17,632 nt of DNA from JBCBSS01 sp039819065 (GTDB lineage: Bacteria; Bacteroidota; Bacteroidia; Cytophagales; Cyclobacteriaceae), in assembly GCA_039819065.1 (NCBI GenBank), contig JBCBSS010000160.1, positions 1 through 17,632 on the forward strand, written 5' to 3'. A model generated the notes under the pieces. That model was not told the DNA's origin and searched no databases. It saw only the letters and a program-made list of their open reading frames with translations. The translations under genes were made by a program, and so were the position numbers. Positions 7,771 through 15,285 of the stretch are shown one piece after another. Numbering within the stretch: position 1 is the first letter of the stretch; each line of letters opens with the position of its first letter.

Positions 7771-9258
7771 ATGAAAAAATACTTACCAATAATTCTTACG
7801 CTATCATTTATCAAACTAATAATTCAATGGTTTGGGAATAGAAATTATGGTTTTCATCGTGACGAACTACTTCATTTATCAGTAAGTGAGCATTTGGACT
7901 GGGGGTTTATGGAATTCCCACCGTTGATCGGTGCCATTGGAAAAATATCATATTGGCTTTTTGATTATTCACTTTTAGGCGTCAGACTTTTTCCAACCCT
8001 TGCAGGTGTCGCTATCCTCGTACTATGCTGTTTACTGGCCAAAGAGCTTGGCGGAAAGTCGAAAGCCATTTTACTTAGCGGAATTTGCGTATTGGCTTTT
8101 CTTCCGTTTTACAGAAATCACACCTTATTTCAACCCGTAGCATTTGACCAGCTATTTTGGACACTTGGGTTTTACTTTATCATCAAATTCATAAACGCTC
8201 AAAATAAGCAGTTCCTCATCCTGTTGGGCATAACTTTAGGTGTAGGGTTAATGAACAAGTACACCATATTAGTTTGGGCATTCGGGCTTTTCATTGGTTT
8301 ATTTTTCTATCAAAAAGGAAGTCTATTTAAAAACAAATGGCTTTATCTCTCTGCACTGATTTCATTGTTAATTTTCTTGCCCAACATTGTATGGCAAATA
8401 CAAAATGAGTTTCCACTGCTAAGGCATTTGCAGGCATTAAATGAAAAACAACTGAATGACATTGACCCTTTAGTATTTGGGCTTGAACAATTAGATTTTC
8501 CATTCACGCTGATCATCAGTCTTTTTGGCATCGCTGCTTTACTTTCAGATCAACATTTAAAAAAATACAGAAGTGTTGGAATGGCGGCGATAATAATCTT
8601 TTCTACCATGTGGCTTCTCAATGCAAAAGCTTACTATGTTTTTGCAATTTACCCTGTTCTGTTTGCCAGCGGAGCGGTCAAAATAGAGCGCTTATTATCC
8701 AAAAAGCCAGTTTGGGTTTACGTAATTGCTTTTATCACCTTGGCACCTTCTCTCTATTTTATTCCAGAAGCCACACCATTACTACCTATTGAAAAATTTG
8801 TTGCGTATAAAAGTCTTGAAGAAAAGAATGGAAGGGTGGAGTTGACAGGAGATTATGCAGATATGTTTGGTTGGGAAGAGCAAGTAAAGTTGGTCGATAG
8901 CGTATATCAATCATTAAGCCCTCAAGAGAAAAAGAATTGTGTTTTGTGGGCAGAAAATTATGGAGAAGCAGGAGCGCTCAAAATCTTAGGGAAGCAGTAT
9001 AATTTACCAAATCCGATAAGCAGACACGGTAGTTTTTGGACTTGGGGCTACGGAAACAAAAATGCGGATGTTTGGATTAGTTTAGGTAATGAAAAACCAT
9101 CCGTGGAATATGTTTTTGAAGAAATCGAATTAGTAAAGATAATCGCGCATAAATATGCTATTGGAGAAGAAAATGGAATTCCCCTTTATCTATGTAGAAA
9201 ACCGAAAGTGGATATTGATAAATGGTGGAATGATTATGAAAAACACATTTTCGACTGA
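7771..9258 (+). CDS. ArnT/PMT-like (GT39-type) membrane glycosyltransferase
   Basis: A 495-residue protein from the ATG at 7771; an in-frame TTG at 7759 would add four residues but looks less likely. The N-terminal loop has the family signature: H29-R-D31-E32 for the acidic pair that acts in glycosyl transfer, followed by EHLDWGFMEFPPLIGAIG, where F-P-P (49-51) is typical of the PMT_2 domain. About nine or ten membrane helices follow to around residue 335 (for example LLGVRLFPTLAGVAILVLCCLLA and ISLLIFLPNIVWQI). The last 150 residues or so are soluble and carry W-rich segments (GSFWTWGYGNKNADVW). Members use polyprenyl-phosphate sugars as donors and transfer sugar outside the cytoplasmic membrane to lipid or protein. 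The acceptor here is unknown. No other cell-envelope sugar gene is adjacent, so it appears to be a single-gene unit. Confidence 0.85.
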   Translation: MKKYLPIILTLSFIKLIIQWFGNRNYGFHRDELLHLSVSEHLDWGFMEFPPLIGAIGKISYWLFDYSLLGVRLFPTLAGVAILVLCCLLAKELGGKSKAILLSGICVLAFLPFYRNHTLFQPVAFDQLFWTLGFYFIIKFINAQNKQFLILLGITLGVGLMNKYTILVWAFGLFIGLFFYQKGSLFKNKWLYLSALISLLIFLPNIVWQIQNEFPLLRHLQALNEKQLNDIDPLVFGLEQLDFPFTLIISLFGIAALLSDQHLKKYRSVGMAAIIIFSTMWLLNAKAYYVFAIYPVLFASGAVKIERLLSKKPVWVYVIAFITLAPSLYFIPEATPLLPIEKFVAYKSLEEKNGRVELTGDYADMFGWEEQVKLVDSVYQSLSPQEKKNCVLWAENYGEAGALKILGKQYNLPNPISRHGSFWTWGYGNKNADVWISLGNEKPSVEYVFEEIELVKIIAHKYAIGEENGIPLYLCRKPKVDIDKWWNDYEKHIFD

Positions 9259-9339
9259 AAAAAGGCTAGTGAATAACAAAGTGTGGAAACAATAGCAGTT
9301 TAAATGCTGAATAAAACAATAAACTATCAATAGCCAAAC

Positions 9340-10437
9340 ATGAAATTGAGTATAAAAATGGTCGTCAACAGATTGAAGGGGCAGTTTTATAAGCCCTTGT
9401 ACCTGGTATTAGCCTTCGTGGTATTATGCAGTCACGATCTGTATATAAAAATGGAGACCTATTTCTTGGAACCAAATCAAGAAGCGACCTTGAGTCTTTA
9501 TAACGGCACCTTTGAAAATAGCGAAAACATTATTACACGAGATCGTATGTTGGATGCCTCTTTTGTTGCTCAAGGTGAAAGAGTGGCCATCAACCCAGAC
9601 CAATGGAAAGACCAGGATACTACCATAACACAATTGACTTTTAATACTGGTGAAGCTGGAACTTATGTTGCAGGTGTTTCTACTAAAGCCAGGAACATAG
9701 AGCTCACTGCCGATAAGTTTAATAGCTACCTCGAACACGATGGTGTTTTGGATATGCTCGAATATCGTACTAACAATGACCTATTAGATCAAGATGCTGT
9801 AGAAAGCTATCAAAAACATGTAAAAGCCATCTATCAGGTAGGTGATACCAAATCAGATGATTGGCACACTGTGCTAGGTTACCCCATCGAGTTTGTTCCA
9901 CAGGCCAACCCTTATGAAAAATACAGTGGTGATACGTTAGCAGTAAAGCTGTTATTAGATGGTGAACCGCTTCCCAACCAGCTGGTATATGCTGATTATA
10001 TCAAGAGTAATCATAACCATGGTCATGCACACGAAGATCATACACATGATCATGACGGAAAGGCACACTCACACGACCATGCACATGATAACGATGATCA
10101 CCATCACGACCATCAAGCGCAGTCAGAAGAAGGGCACACCCATACCGGCGGTCAACAGTTAAGAACCAATGATCAAGGCTCAGTCTTGGTAAAACTGCCG
10201 GAAGATGGTGTATACTACCTGAGAACCATTCATATGGTTAATGTTACAGATAGTGATGAATTAACCCATCAATCTAAATGGGCCACATTGACGTTTGAGG
10301 TGACCCATAGACATGATGCAAGCACGCACACCCACGATGACCATGATCATGAAGATGGAATTCCTACCTGGGGCTTTGTATTAATCAGCTTGCTGGTAAT
10401 TGGGCTGTTATTCTTCGTCTTTAGAAAAAAGGATTAA
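9340..10437 (+). CDS. His-rich DUF4198-type exported metal-binding protein
   Basis: A 365-residue protein. A hydrophobic signal segment (about residues 18-30) ends just before S31-H32-D33-LYIK. This 'HD.w.e...f.l.p' start of the mature chain is typical of DUF4198 (NikM-like) proteins. Beta-rich domains follow (to about 222, and about 272-322). Between them is a metal-binding insert, residues 225-268, with 17 His among Asp, Gly and Ala (HNHGHAHEDHTHDHDG). A second His/Asp cluster lies at 323-337 just before a C-terminal membrane helix (344-361) and a FRKKD positive end, so the protein is anchored with its bulk outside the cytoplasmic membrane. The stop overlaps the HupE-type permease start by one base (TAATG), indicating translational coupling. 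The likely role is to capture nickel, cobalt, zinc or copper for that permease; the metal is not determined by sequence. An alternative start is ATG 9358. Confidence 0.85.
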   Translation: MKLSIKMVVNRLKGQFYKPLYLVLAFVVLCSHDLYIKMETYFLEPNQEATLSLYNGTFENSENIITRDRMLDASFVAQGERVAINPDQWKDQDTTITQLTFNTGEAGTYVAGVSTKARNIELTADKFNSYLEHDGVLDMLEYRTNNDLLDQDAVESYQKHVKAIYQVGDTKSDDWHTVLGYPIEFVPQANPYEKYSGDTLAVKLLLDGEPLPNQLVYADYIKSNHNHGHAHEDHTHDHDGKAHSHDHAHDNDDHHHDHQAQSEEGHTHTGGQQLRTNDQGSVLVKLPEDGVYYLRTIHMVNVTDSDELTHQSKWATLTFEVTHRHDASTHTHDDHDHEDGIPTWGFVLISLLVIGLLFFVFRKKD

Positions 10438-11117
10438 TGAAGCCTGCAAACGTAAAACAAGGACTGTTTCTGGTCTTATTATTCACTCCGCTCTTAGGAT
10501 TTGCCCATGATGTGACAAGTGCCGATCAGGAGCTTTTACGCAATGGTGGTTTGTGGGCTTACATTCAGGTAGGTGCGACGCATATGCTGACAGGCTATGA
10601 CCATTTACTTTTTCTAGCTGGTGTGATATTCTACCTGAACACTTTTAAAGACATCTTAAAGTTTATCACTGTGTTTACGTTAGGGCACTGTATTACCTTA
10701 ATAGGAGCGACGTATGCTGGAATTACAGCTGATGAACACCTGGTAGATGCAGTGATCGCCCTGAGTGTTTTATACAAGGGTTTTGAAAACTTGAGTGGTT
10801 TTGAAAAGTTGAAGGTGAAATCACCCAATTTACTGTTAATGGTAGGCCTGTTTGGGTTGATTCATGGCTTTGGACTTTCTACCCGATTGCAGTCCTTTGA
10901 TATGGGGCAGGAGCAGCTTTTAGCAAAAATTCTGTGCTTTAATCTGGGAGTAGAAGTAGGACAGGTGCTGGCGCTCATACCGATTGTTTTCATCATTACA
11001 TTTTCGAGGAAGTACAAACAGTTTCCTGCTTTTTACAAAGCAGTGAATTGGTACCTGGTACTAGCAGGGATAGGTTTGTTTGCCTATCAACTATACGGCT
11101 ATTTTCACGGGCATTGA
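10437..11117 (+). CDS. HupE/UreJ-family metal permease
   Basis: A 226-residue membrane protein with a signal-like N-terminal helix ending in GFAHD, followed by about six membrane helices. HupE/UreJ_2 signatures are present: G53-Y-D-H56 LLFLAG in the first core helix, TLGHCITL (81-88), a histidine helix L141-I-H-G-F-G-L147, and FNLGVEVGQ (168-176). This family mediates nickel or cobalt entry for hydrogenase and urease in some bacteria. In Bacteroidota it often occurs without those enzymes, so the cargo here is open. The start codon overlaps the stop of the His-rich gene by one base, so the two are almost certainly made together. A stem-loop lies 43 bases after the stop. No Ni enzyme gene is in the window. 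Confidence 0.88.
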   Translation: MKPANVKQGLFLVLLFTPLLGFAHDVTSADQELLRNGGLWAYIQVGATHMLTGYDHLLFLAGVIFYLNTFKDILKFITVFTLGHCITLIGATYAGITADEHLVDAVIALSVLYKGFENLSGFEKLKVKSPNLLLMVGLFGLIHGFGLSTRLQSFDMGQEQLLAKILCFNLGVEVGQVLALIPIVFIITFSRKYKQFPAFYKAVNWYLVLAGIGLFAYQLYGYFHGH

Positions 11118-11160
11118 TCATTTGAAAAGTGGGTGTTGAGGGTAATGCAGAATCACATAA

Positions 11161-11183
11161 ACCTAACCAGTAATGGATTAGGT
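11161..11183 (+). repeat. Stem-loop downstream of HupE-type gene
   Basis: ACCTAACCA (11161-11169) pairs with TGG, a bulged A, and TTAGGT (11174-11183), leaving a four-base loop GTAA. A second weak stem, CCAGT/ACTGG, lies at 11232-11248. There is no long T-tract after either. Their position after the last gene of the metal operon fits a 3'-end or termination structure, but this is inference. Confidence 0.4.
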
Positions 11184-11385
11184 GATAAAACAAAAGTATC
11201 AACGGCAAAAGGTTAGCTCTAAAGTGAAAAGCCAGTGTATACGACTGGTTACAGCTTTACTTATTAAAATTGACCAGTAGTTAACACTAAATGCCTTAGC
11301 TGGCCACGCTCATGATTAGAGCCAAGCTGATCATGATAATTGTAACACAACAAGAAGTTATTCGTCTTTGAATAAAACCATAAGA

Positions 11386-12081
11386 ATGAATTCCAAAAAG
11401 AAAGTCTCCAGGGTAGCCGGTGCTTTGTATTTAGTGCTGATTGTTTTTGGAGTTTTCGCTGAGTTCTTCGTCCGTGCCAAACTAGTGGTCTATGGTGATG
11501 CCGAAACAACTCTAAATAATATAAGCAATTCAGAACAGTTGTTTAGAACTGGGTTTGTGTTTGACTTGCTAATGCTTTTGGTCTATTTCTTTTTACCAAT
11601 GGCTTTATATCACCTATTGGCATCAGTGAACAAAAAAGTAGTAGCGATAATGGTACTGTCTGTTGTGACTGCCGTTGCTATCATGTTTGTAAACATGCTT
11701 CACTATTACGTGGTCATTATAGTATCGGATAATAAAGACTACCTTACTGCATTTGACCAAGATCAAAGGAATGCGCTAGGAATGGTATTCATTTACTTGT
11801 ATCATAAAGGCTATATGATTGCACAGGTATTTTTTGGGTTATGGCTTTTACCCTTGGGATACCTTGTCTTCAAGTCCGGTTTTTCCCCCAGGCTTTTAGG
11901 AATACTCCTCATAATCGCTGGCTTAGAATGGATGTCAGATTCTTTTACCTATTTTCTGTTCCCCGAAGTGAGTAAAATGATTTCCCCCTTTATTTTGATC
12001 TCAGCTGCTTTGATAGAGTTCTCTTTTTGTTTTTGGCTTTTAATAATTGGCCCAAAACGGCAAAAGGAGAATAGCAAATAA
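11386..12081 (+). CDS. DUF4386 integral membrane protein
   Basis: A 231-residue protein from the ATG at 11386; a TTG at 11368 in the same frame is a less likely start. It begins MNSKKKVSRVAGALYLVLIV and continues GVFAEFFVRAKLVVYGDAETTLNNI, followed by EQLFRTGFVFDLLMLLVYF. This is the recognisable opening of DUF4386 proteins. About six membrane helices span residues 10-225, with the family's 'FFGLWLLPLGYLVFKSGF.P' segment in the fourth. The function of the family is unknown. It has no close co-directional partner upstream (about 270 bases). The next gene starts about 90 bases later, across a segment that contains AACGTGTTGT (12131-12140) and may be a cassette-type junction. Confidence 0.88.
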   Translation: MNSKKKVSRVAGALYLVLIVFGVFAEFFVRAKLVVYGDAETTLNNISNSEQLFRTGFVFDLLMLLVYFFLPMALYHLLASVNKKVVAIMVLSVVTAVAIMFVNMLHYYVVIIVSDNKDYLTAFDQDQRNALGMVFIYLYHKGYMIAQVFFGLWLLPLGYLVFKSGFSPRLLGILLIIAGLEWMSDSFTYFLFPEVSKMISPFILISAALIEFSFCFWLLIIGPKRQKENSK

Positions 12082-12169
12082 AATGCGGCTGCATGGCAAT
12101 GTATAGCGTATATTCACGCCGGAGGCAGGCAACGTGTTGTAATCACGGATGTCAATCGGAAGTAAAAAA

Positions 12170-12838
12170 ATGACGACTGAACTAACCAACAGAAAGAACC
12201 GTCTTGAAGAAAGATTAGCAAGACATGGAATTAAGGAGCTTAATATCCAACACTTACCTTATTTAGAGTTTGATGACAAGAAATTCGCTACTCCGTTCGA
12301 AGCAGGTTGTAGAATGATGATATTGTATGCAGTTGCATACATTGCGTCAGAACCTGGTGACAGGGAGGCGGTTACAGAATGGTTACAGAGAGAAAAATTG
12401 TGGAATCATGTTTCACCTTCCGAACAAGAATTGTTTGAAGGAAAAGTGACAGATGAGCAAAAATTAATAGACTTTTCCTGGCAAGGAGAATGTGCTTATA
12501 TTCTCGCTTGGGCTCTAAACCTAATCAAAGAGACACCAACTCCAACTGAGCAAGTAGATGACGAACAACTCGAAAACTTTATGAATGTTGTTCCTGCTCT
12601 CGGTGAAGAATTGGGTGGCTTTCTGAGTGATTTAACCTATCGTAATACCGCTGAGATCTATGATGAAAACCTGTTTCATGAACTAGTGACCACCTACTTT
12701 AGAGACCTTATGTTTAGTGGCAAAGAGGACGATTCCGATATTGACGTAAACATTTCATTTCTAAGACATCAAGCACTGAATTGGCTGCGAAGATTCATGG
12801 ACATTGAAGAATGGGACGAAACAGACACATCAACTTAA
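12170..12838 (+). CDS. DUF4272-domain protein
   Basis: A 222-residue soluble protein. I chose the ATG at 12170 because GGAAG sits 8 bases upstream; an in-frame ATG at 12149 would add seven residues. The sequence follows the DUF4272 pattern: an N-terminal RKNRLEERLARHGIK segment, then LPYLEFDDKKFATPFEAGCRMMILYAVA with the 'R...EA..R...L..V' helix, then a helical pair containing VTEWLQREKLW and SPSEQELF. It ends with the conserved W-Q-G-E-C-A-Y-ILAWAL helix (from W111). The biochemical role of DUF4272 is not established. Members occur scattered in accessory regions, sometimes near toxin-immunity genes, so an immunity-like role is possible but not shown. It appears to be a single-gene unit, ending before the convergent HxlR gene. 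Confidence 0.8.
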   Translation: MTTELTNRKNRLEERLARHGIKELNIQHLPYLEFDDKKFATPFEAGCRMMILYAVAYIASEPGDREAVTEWLQREKLWNHVSPSEQELFEGKVTDEQKLIDFSWQGECAYILAWALNLIKETPTPTEQVDDEQLENFMNVVPALGEELGGFLSDLTYRNTAEIYDENLFHELVTTYFRDLMFSGKEDDSDIDVNISFLRHQALNWLRRFMDIEEWDETDTST

Positions 12839-12903
12839 AAGAACACAAAGTGAGTTATCTACACAGACTACACTAGCAATGTAGGATATTTGCCTACTTC
12901 ACA

Positions 12904-13317
12904 TTAATGACTTAAATGCTCCTGTTCTAGTTCTTCCCGGATCGTTTTAAGAAGTTGACCCCTGTTTTCTCTCGCTTGAGTTAAGAACTCCTCACTAGCT
13001 TCTGTTTCTGAGTCGTACATACCGCTCCATGCAATGATATCAACCATGAAAGGCAACATATCTATACCCTTTTGAGTGAGGCTATATCTTATCCTGGACT
13101 TCTTTACGTCATCCTCACCCTTCTGAATAATACCTATTTCTTCCAATTGTCTGAGCCTTGTGCCTAGTACACTGGTTGATACCTTCTCACCTGACTCAAG
13201 AAATTCATTATAGTGCCGCTTTCCTTTGAACATCAAGTCGCGAATAATCAACAAAGACCATTTATCGCCAAAGTGTTCTAGTCCGTAATTGATCGGGCAA
13301 TGAGATCGTACCTCCAT
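12904..13317 (-). CDS. HxlR-family winged-helix transcriptional regulator
   Basis: A 137-residue protein on the minus strand. The family core is clear: C7-PINYGLEHFGDKWSLLIIRDL, then FKGKRHYNEFLES, S47-TSVLGTRLRQLEEIGII as recognition helix and wing lead-in, and YSLTQKGIDMLPFM. Residues 100-137 are an acidic helical tail. HxlR proteins are dimeric repressors or activators, and in several of them the N-terminal Cys before P is a thiol switch for electrophiles or oxidants, so C7 may play that role. It is divergent from the two-gene SnoaL/SRPBCC operon. The shared spacer carries two palindromes that are most likely its binding sites, implying control of that operon and of itself. Confidence is high for family, moderate for the regulon. 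Confidence 0.93.
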   Translation of the reverse strand: MEVRSHCPINYGLEHFGDKWSLLIIRDLMFKGKRHYNEFLESGEKVSTSVLGTRLRQLEEIGIIQKGEDDVKKSRIRYSLTQKGIDMLPFMVDIIAWSGMYDSETEASEEFLTQARENRGQLLKTIREELEQEHLSH

Positions 13318-13339
13318 GCTGTAAAAATAAAAAGCAAAA

Positions 13340-13364
13340 ATTAACTTGCATTATCAAAGTTAAT
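13340..13364. promoter_or_regulatory. Candidate HxlR operator 1
   Basis: ATTAACTT (13340-13347) and AAGTTAAT (13357-13364) are perfect eight-base arms separated by nine bases. The site lies 23 bases upstream of the HxlR gene start and about 57 bases before the divergent operon start. A possible Bacteroidota -33 TTG (13346-13348) lies within it, with a weak -7-like TAATTTAA at 13368-13375, 19 bases further on. Confidence 0.75.
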
Positions 13365-13370
13365 ATTTAA

Positions 13371-13395
13371 TTTAACTTGTGAAATCGAAGTTAAA
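13371..13395. promoter_or_regulatory. Candidate HxlR operator 2
   Basis: TTTAACTT (13371-13378) and AAGTTAAA (13388-13395) are perfect eight-base arms again with a nine-base spacer. The core TTAACTT-N9-AAGTTAA is identical to operator 1. The two centres are 31 bases apart, close to three helical turns, so two dimers would sit on the same DNA face. The site ends 25 bases before the ATG at 13421. A GTG at 13379 falls inside the palindrome, which argues against it being the start of the SnoaL-like gene. Confidence 0.75.
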
Positions 13396-13420
13396 TTTCT
13401 CATTAACAAAATTCACTATT

Positions 13421-13783
13421 ATGACTGCAATGCAAGTATTTCAAGCCTTCGGTGAAGGGATTATGTCTGGCACAAACGCTTGGCAAGAAGTAGTATCCAA
13501 CGATGTAATCTTTACCGGGCCAGTGGATCAGGTCAAAGGCATAAAAGCTTTCGCCGATCTCAATGCAAGATTCTTTCCTCTGGTTAGGGGAGTGGAAATG
13601 AAACAAGTGGTGGAAGTAGGAAACTTCGTCATTACACAGGTAGAAATGCAAGTGGCCACTCAGGCTGGCGGTGTTATAGCGTTGGATCTATCAGAATGGT
13701 ATGAGATCAATGACGGTAAAATACAAAGTATCAAAGTCTATTATGATGCGGAGGAATTTAGAAAAGGAATGAAAGCCGCTTAA
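13421..13783 (+). CDS. SnoaL/NTF2-like family protein
   Basis: A 120-residue protein with the cone-shaped NTF2-like pattern: an N-terminal helix (MQVFQAFGEGIMSGTNAW), VVSNDVIFTGPVDQVKGIKAFADL (the 'l.dDv.f.gp...g..a...f' segment), then beta strands through VEVGNFVITQVEMQV and LDLSEWYEINDGKIQSIKVYYD. Such proteins bind small hydrophobic molecules and can be isomerases, hydrolases or simple binders; no catalytic residue assignment is safe. I chose ATG 13421 rather than the GTG at 13379, which lies in operator 2. The SRPBCC gene starts 10 bases after its stop, so both form an operon that is probably repressed by the divergent HxlR protein. Confidence 0.85.
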   Translation: MTAMQVFQAFGEGIMSGTNAWQEVVSNDVIFTGPVDQVKGIKAFADLNARFFPLVRGVEMKQVVEVGNFVITQVEMQVATQAGGVIALDLSEWYEINDGKIQSIKVYYDAEEFRKGMKAA

Positions 13784-13793
13784 ACTACCAATC

Positions 13794-14240
13794 ATGCCAA
13801 CACTAAAGAACACCATTATCATTGATGCTGCCATAGAAAAGATATGGCATGCACTCTCTCAAGTAGATCAGCTTGCCGTATATGATCCATCGTGTGAACG
13901 TTCTGTTTCAATAACCAAGGAAAACGCTGGAATTGGTGCTAAACGAAGAGTAGATATGACCGACGGTAAAAACTGGTTTGAGGAAAAATGCACAGTATAC
14001 GAAGAACATCAAGACCTGAAGTACGAATTAACATCGTGCTCATTTCCAGTGCTCAACCTTAATCATCAATATAGTTTTCGAAAACTGAGCGATGCAAAGT
14101 ATGAAGTCACTCAAGTTCAAAACTACAAAATGAAGCATGGTATCCTCGGTAGTATCATGGCTATAATGATCAAGGCTAAATGGAATAAAGGAGTGAGGGC
14201 CTTCCTAGGTGGGCTCAAGCAACATGCTGAAAATCATTGA
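13794..14240 (+). CDS. SRPBCC (START-like) family protein
   Basis: A 148-residue protein with the SRPBCC opening NTIIIDAAIEKIWHALSQVDQLAVYDP, followed by GIGAKRRVDMTDGKNWFEEKCTVYE and alternating strands, and the long C-terminal helix (LGSIMAIMIKAKWNKGVRAFLGGLKQHAE) that closes the hydrophobic pocket. This fits the polyketide cyclase/dehydrase-type ligand-binding proteins. The ligand is unknown. Because it is co-transcribed with an NTF2-like protein under an HxlR regulator, a role in handling a reactive or hydrophobic small molecule is plausible. No signal peptide is visible, so it should act in the cytoplasm. Confidence 0.88.
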   Translation: MPTLKNTIIIDAAIEKIWHALSQVDQLAVYDPSCERSVSITKENAGIGAKRRVDMTDGKNWFEEKCTVYEEHQDLKYELTSCSFPVLNLNHQYSFRKLSDAKYEVTQVQNYKMKHGILGSIMAIMIKAKWNKGVRAFLGGLKQHAENH

Positions 14241-14294
14241 GTAGAATGTCGCAATGAATTTTTTAGGGCATGCTATCGCCTTAATGTTAACCGT

Positions 14295-14353
14295 TCAGTG
14301 GAAGTAAAAAGTTGCTCATCAAAACTGTTTTGATCAGCGGGCTAGGCCACTGA
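14295..14353. repeat. Nested inverted repeats after the SRPBCC gene
   Basis: Outer arms TCAGTGG (14295-14301) and CCACTGA (14347-14353) are perfect. Inside, GCT-c-ATCAAAAC (14314-14325) pairs with GTTTTGAT-c-AGC (14327-14338), an eleven-pair stem with one C-C mismatch and almost no loop. The structure begins 54 bases after the SRPBCC stop and could be a 3'-end structure or a small mobile-repeat relic. No T-tract follows. Confidence 0.5.
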
Positions 14354-14461
14354 TCTGCTCAAAGGCTGGCTGAAGGACACTTGTACAATCGAATACTTTT
14401 AGGGATATTTAATAACCCAGCTTAAGCAGGATGGTTGGGCTTTCTTGTACGTTAGCATGAC

Positions 14462-15100
14462 ATGAAAAACTTCTCATTGGTAGTTATATTATTGATAGCG
14501 GTTAGCTGTGGTCCAAACAACGATCACACCAAGTTTGAAACTCAGGAAGACGCTAAGACGGATTACCAACCAAACCCCAAATCAATTGAACTGAATAATA
14601 AGGCGCTCGAAATCACCACATTTAATTTTGATGACTCAATAAAAGTTGACAGTGCCATTATGTTACTGGATCAAGCTACAGCGCTTGATTCACTGTATTT
14701 TTTAGGTTACGTCAATAAAATCATGTTCTTAATGATGAAAAATGACTTTTCAAGGTCCCTCGAAACCAATCAAAGGATTAGAGAATTAAGACCGAAACAA
14801 CCTAAATGGATAATCCAAAGTGCTTTAATATTTGAACTTTTAGGTGACCTGGACAAAGCCAATACGGAATATCGAAAAGGGATCAAGGCATATGAAAACA
14901 TGCTCGACTCAGAAACTAATCTATCTTGGGAGCTTGAACTGGAATTTGCTCAAAGCCTGGTATTGGCTAATGACTTTGATAGAGCTCAAGACATTATCAA
15001 TAAATTGAAGAAAGAAAACCCAGACCTGGAATTCTGGGAGGCCTTCGAACTTCAAACGAAGAACGAGTTGCTTACATTAATGAATGGTAAAAGACCATGA
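14462..15100 (+). CDS. TPR-containing lipoprotein
   Basis: A 212-residue protein with a lipoprotein signal peptide. The hydrophobic segment VVILLIAVSC has a good lipobox (A-V-S-C16), so the mature chain is lipid-anchored at Cys16; the G-P-N-N-D that follows suits surface or outer-membrane sorting. Residues about 45-190 are helical with two or three TPR-like hairpins (DSAIMLLDQATALDSLYFLGYVNKI, IIQSALIFELLGDLDKANTEYRKGIKAY, ELEFAQSLVLANDFDRAQDIINKL). It is probably a scaffold or interaction protein. It has no co-transcribed neighbour, since the spacer on each side is about 185-220 bases. The function is unknown. Confidence 0.85.
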   Translation: MKNFSLVVILLIAVSCGPNNDHTKFETQEDAKTDYQPNPKSIELNNKALEITTFNFDDSIKVDSAIMLLDQATALDSLYFLGYVNKIMFLMMKNDFSRSLETNQRIRELRPKQPKWIIQSALIFELLGDLDKANTEYRKGIKAYENMLDSETNLSWELELEFAQSLVLANDFDRAQDIINKLKKENPDLEFWEAFELQTKNELLTLMNGKRP

Positions 15101-15285
15101 CATAGTACTCGTTATATCGGAAGGCGATGCAATTTGCCACGTCGCAAATCGTGAATTCTACCTTTAAAAATGAGCGAACTTGGACTTTACATGAGGGTAA
15201 AATAAAATCTTATGGCTTTAAACACCTTTATTTGCTATAATTTCACTAAACTTCAACAATCATTACAAACCAAAACAATACACCT

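Noticed and set aside
9959..10162. An open frame rich in Met, Thr, Ile and His overlapping the His-rich gene
   Set aside because: It is the shifted reading of the CAT/CAC/GAT repeats of the true gene; its composition is an artefact and it has no independent start context.
9340..10437. His-rich repeats as a possible CRISPR or tandem-repeat array
   Set aside because: The periodicity is codon-level HD/H repetition within one open frame, with no spaced identical repeats.
13379..13420. GTG start giving a 14-residue longer SnoaL-like protein
   Set aside because: The GTG lies inside operator 2, and the NTF2-like fold begins normally at ATG 13421.
14414..14447. Possible intrinsic terminator (AACCCAGC, then GTTGGGCTTTCTT)
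   Set aside because: Only CCCA/TGGG pairs well, the spacing is long and the T-tract is interrupted, so I do not call it a terminator.
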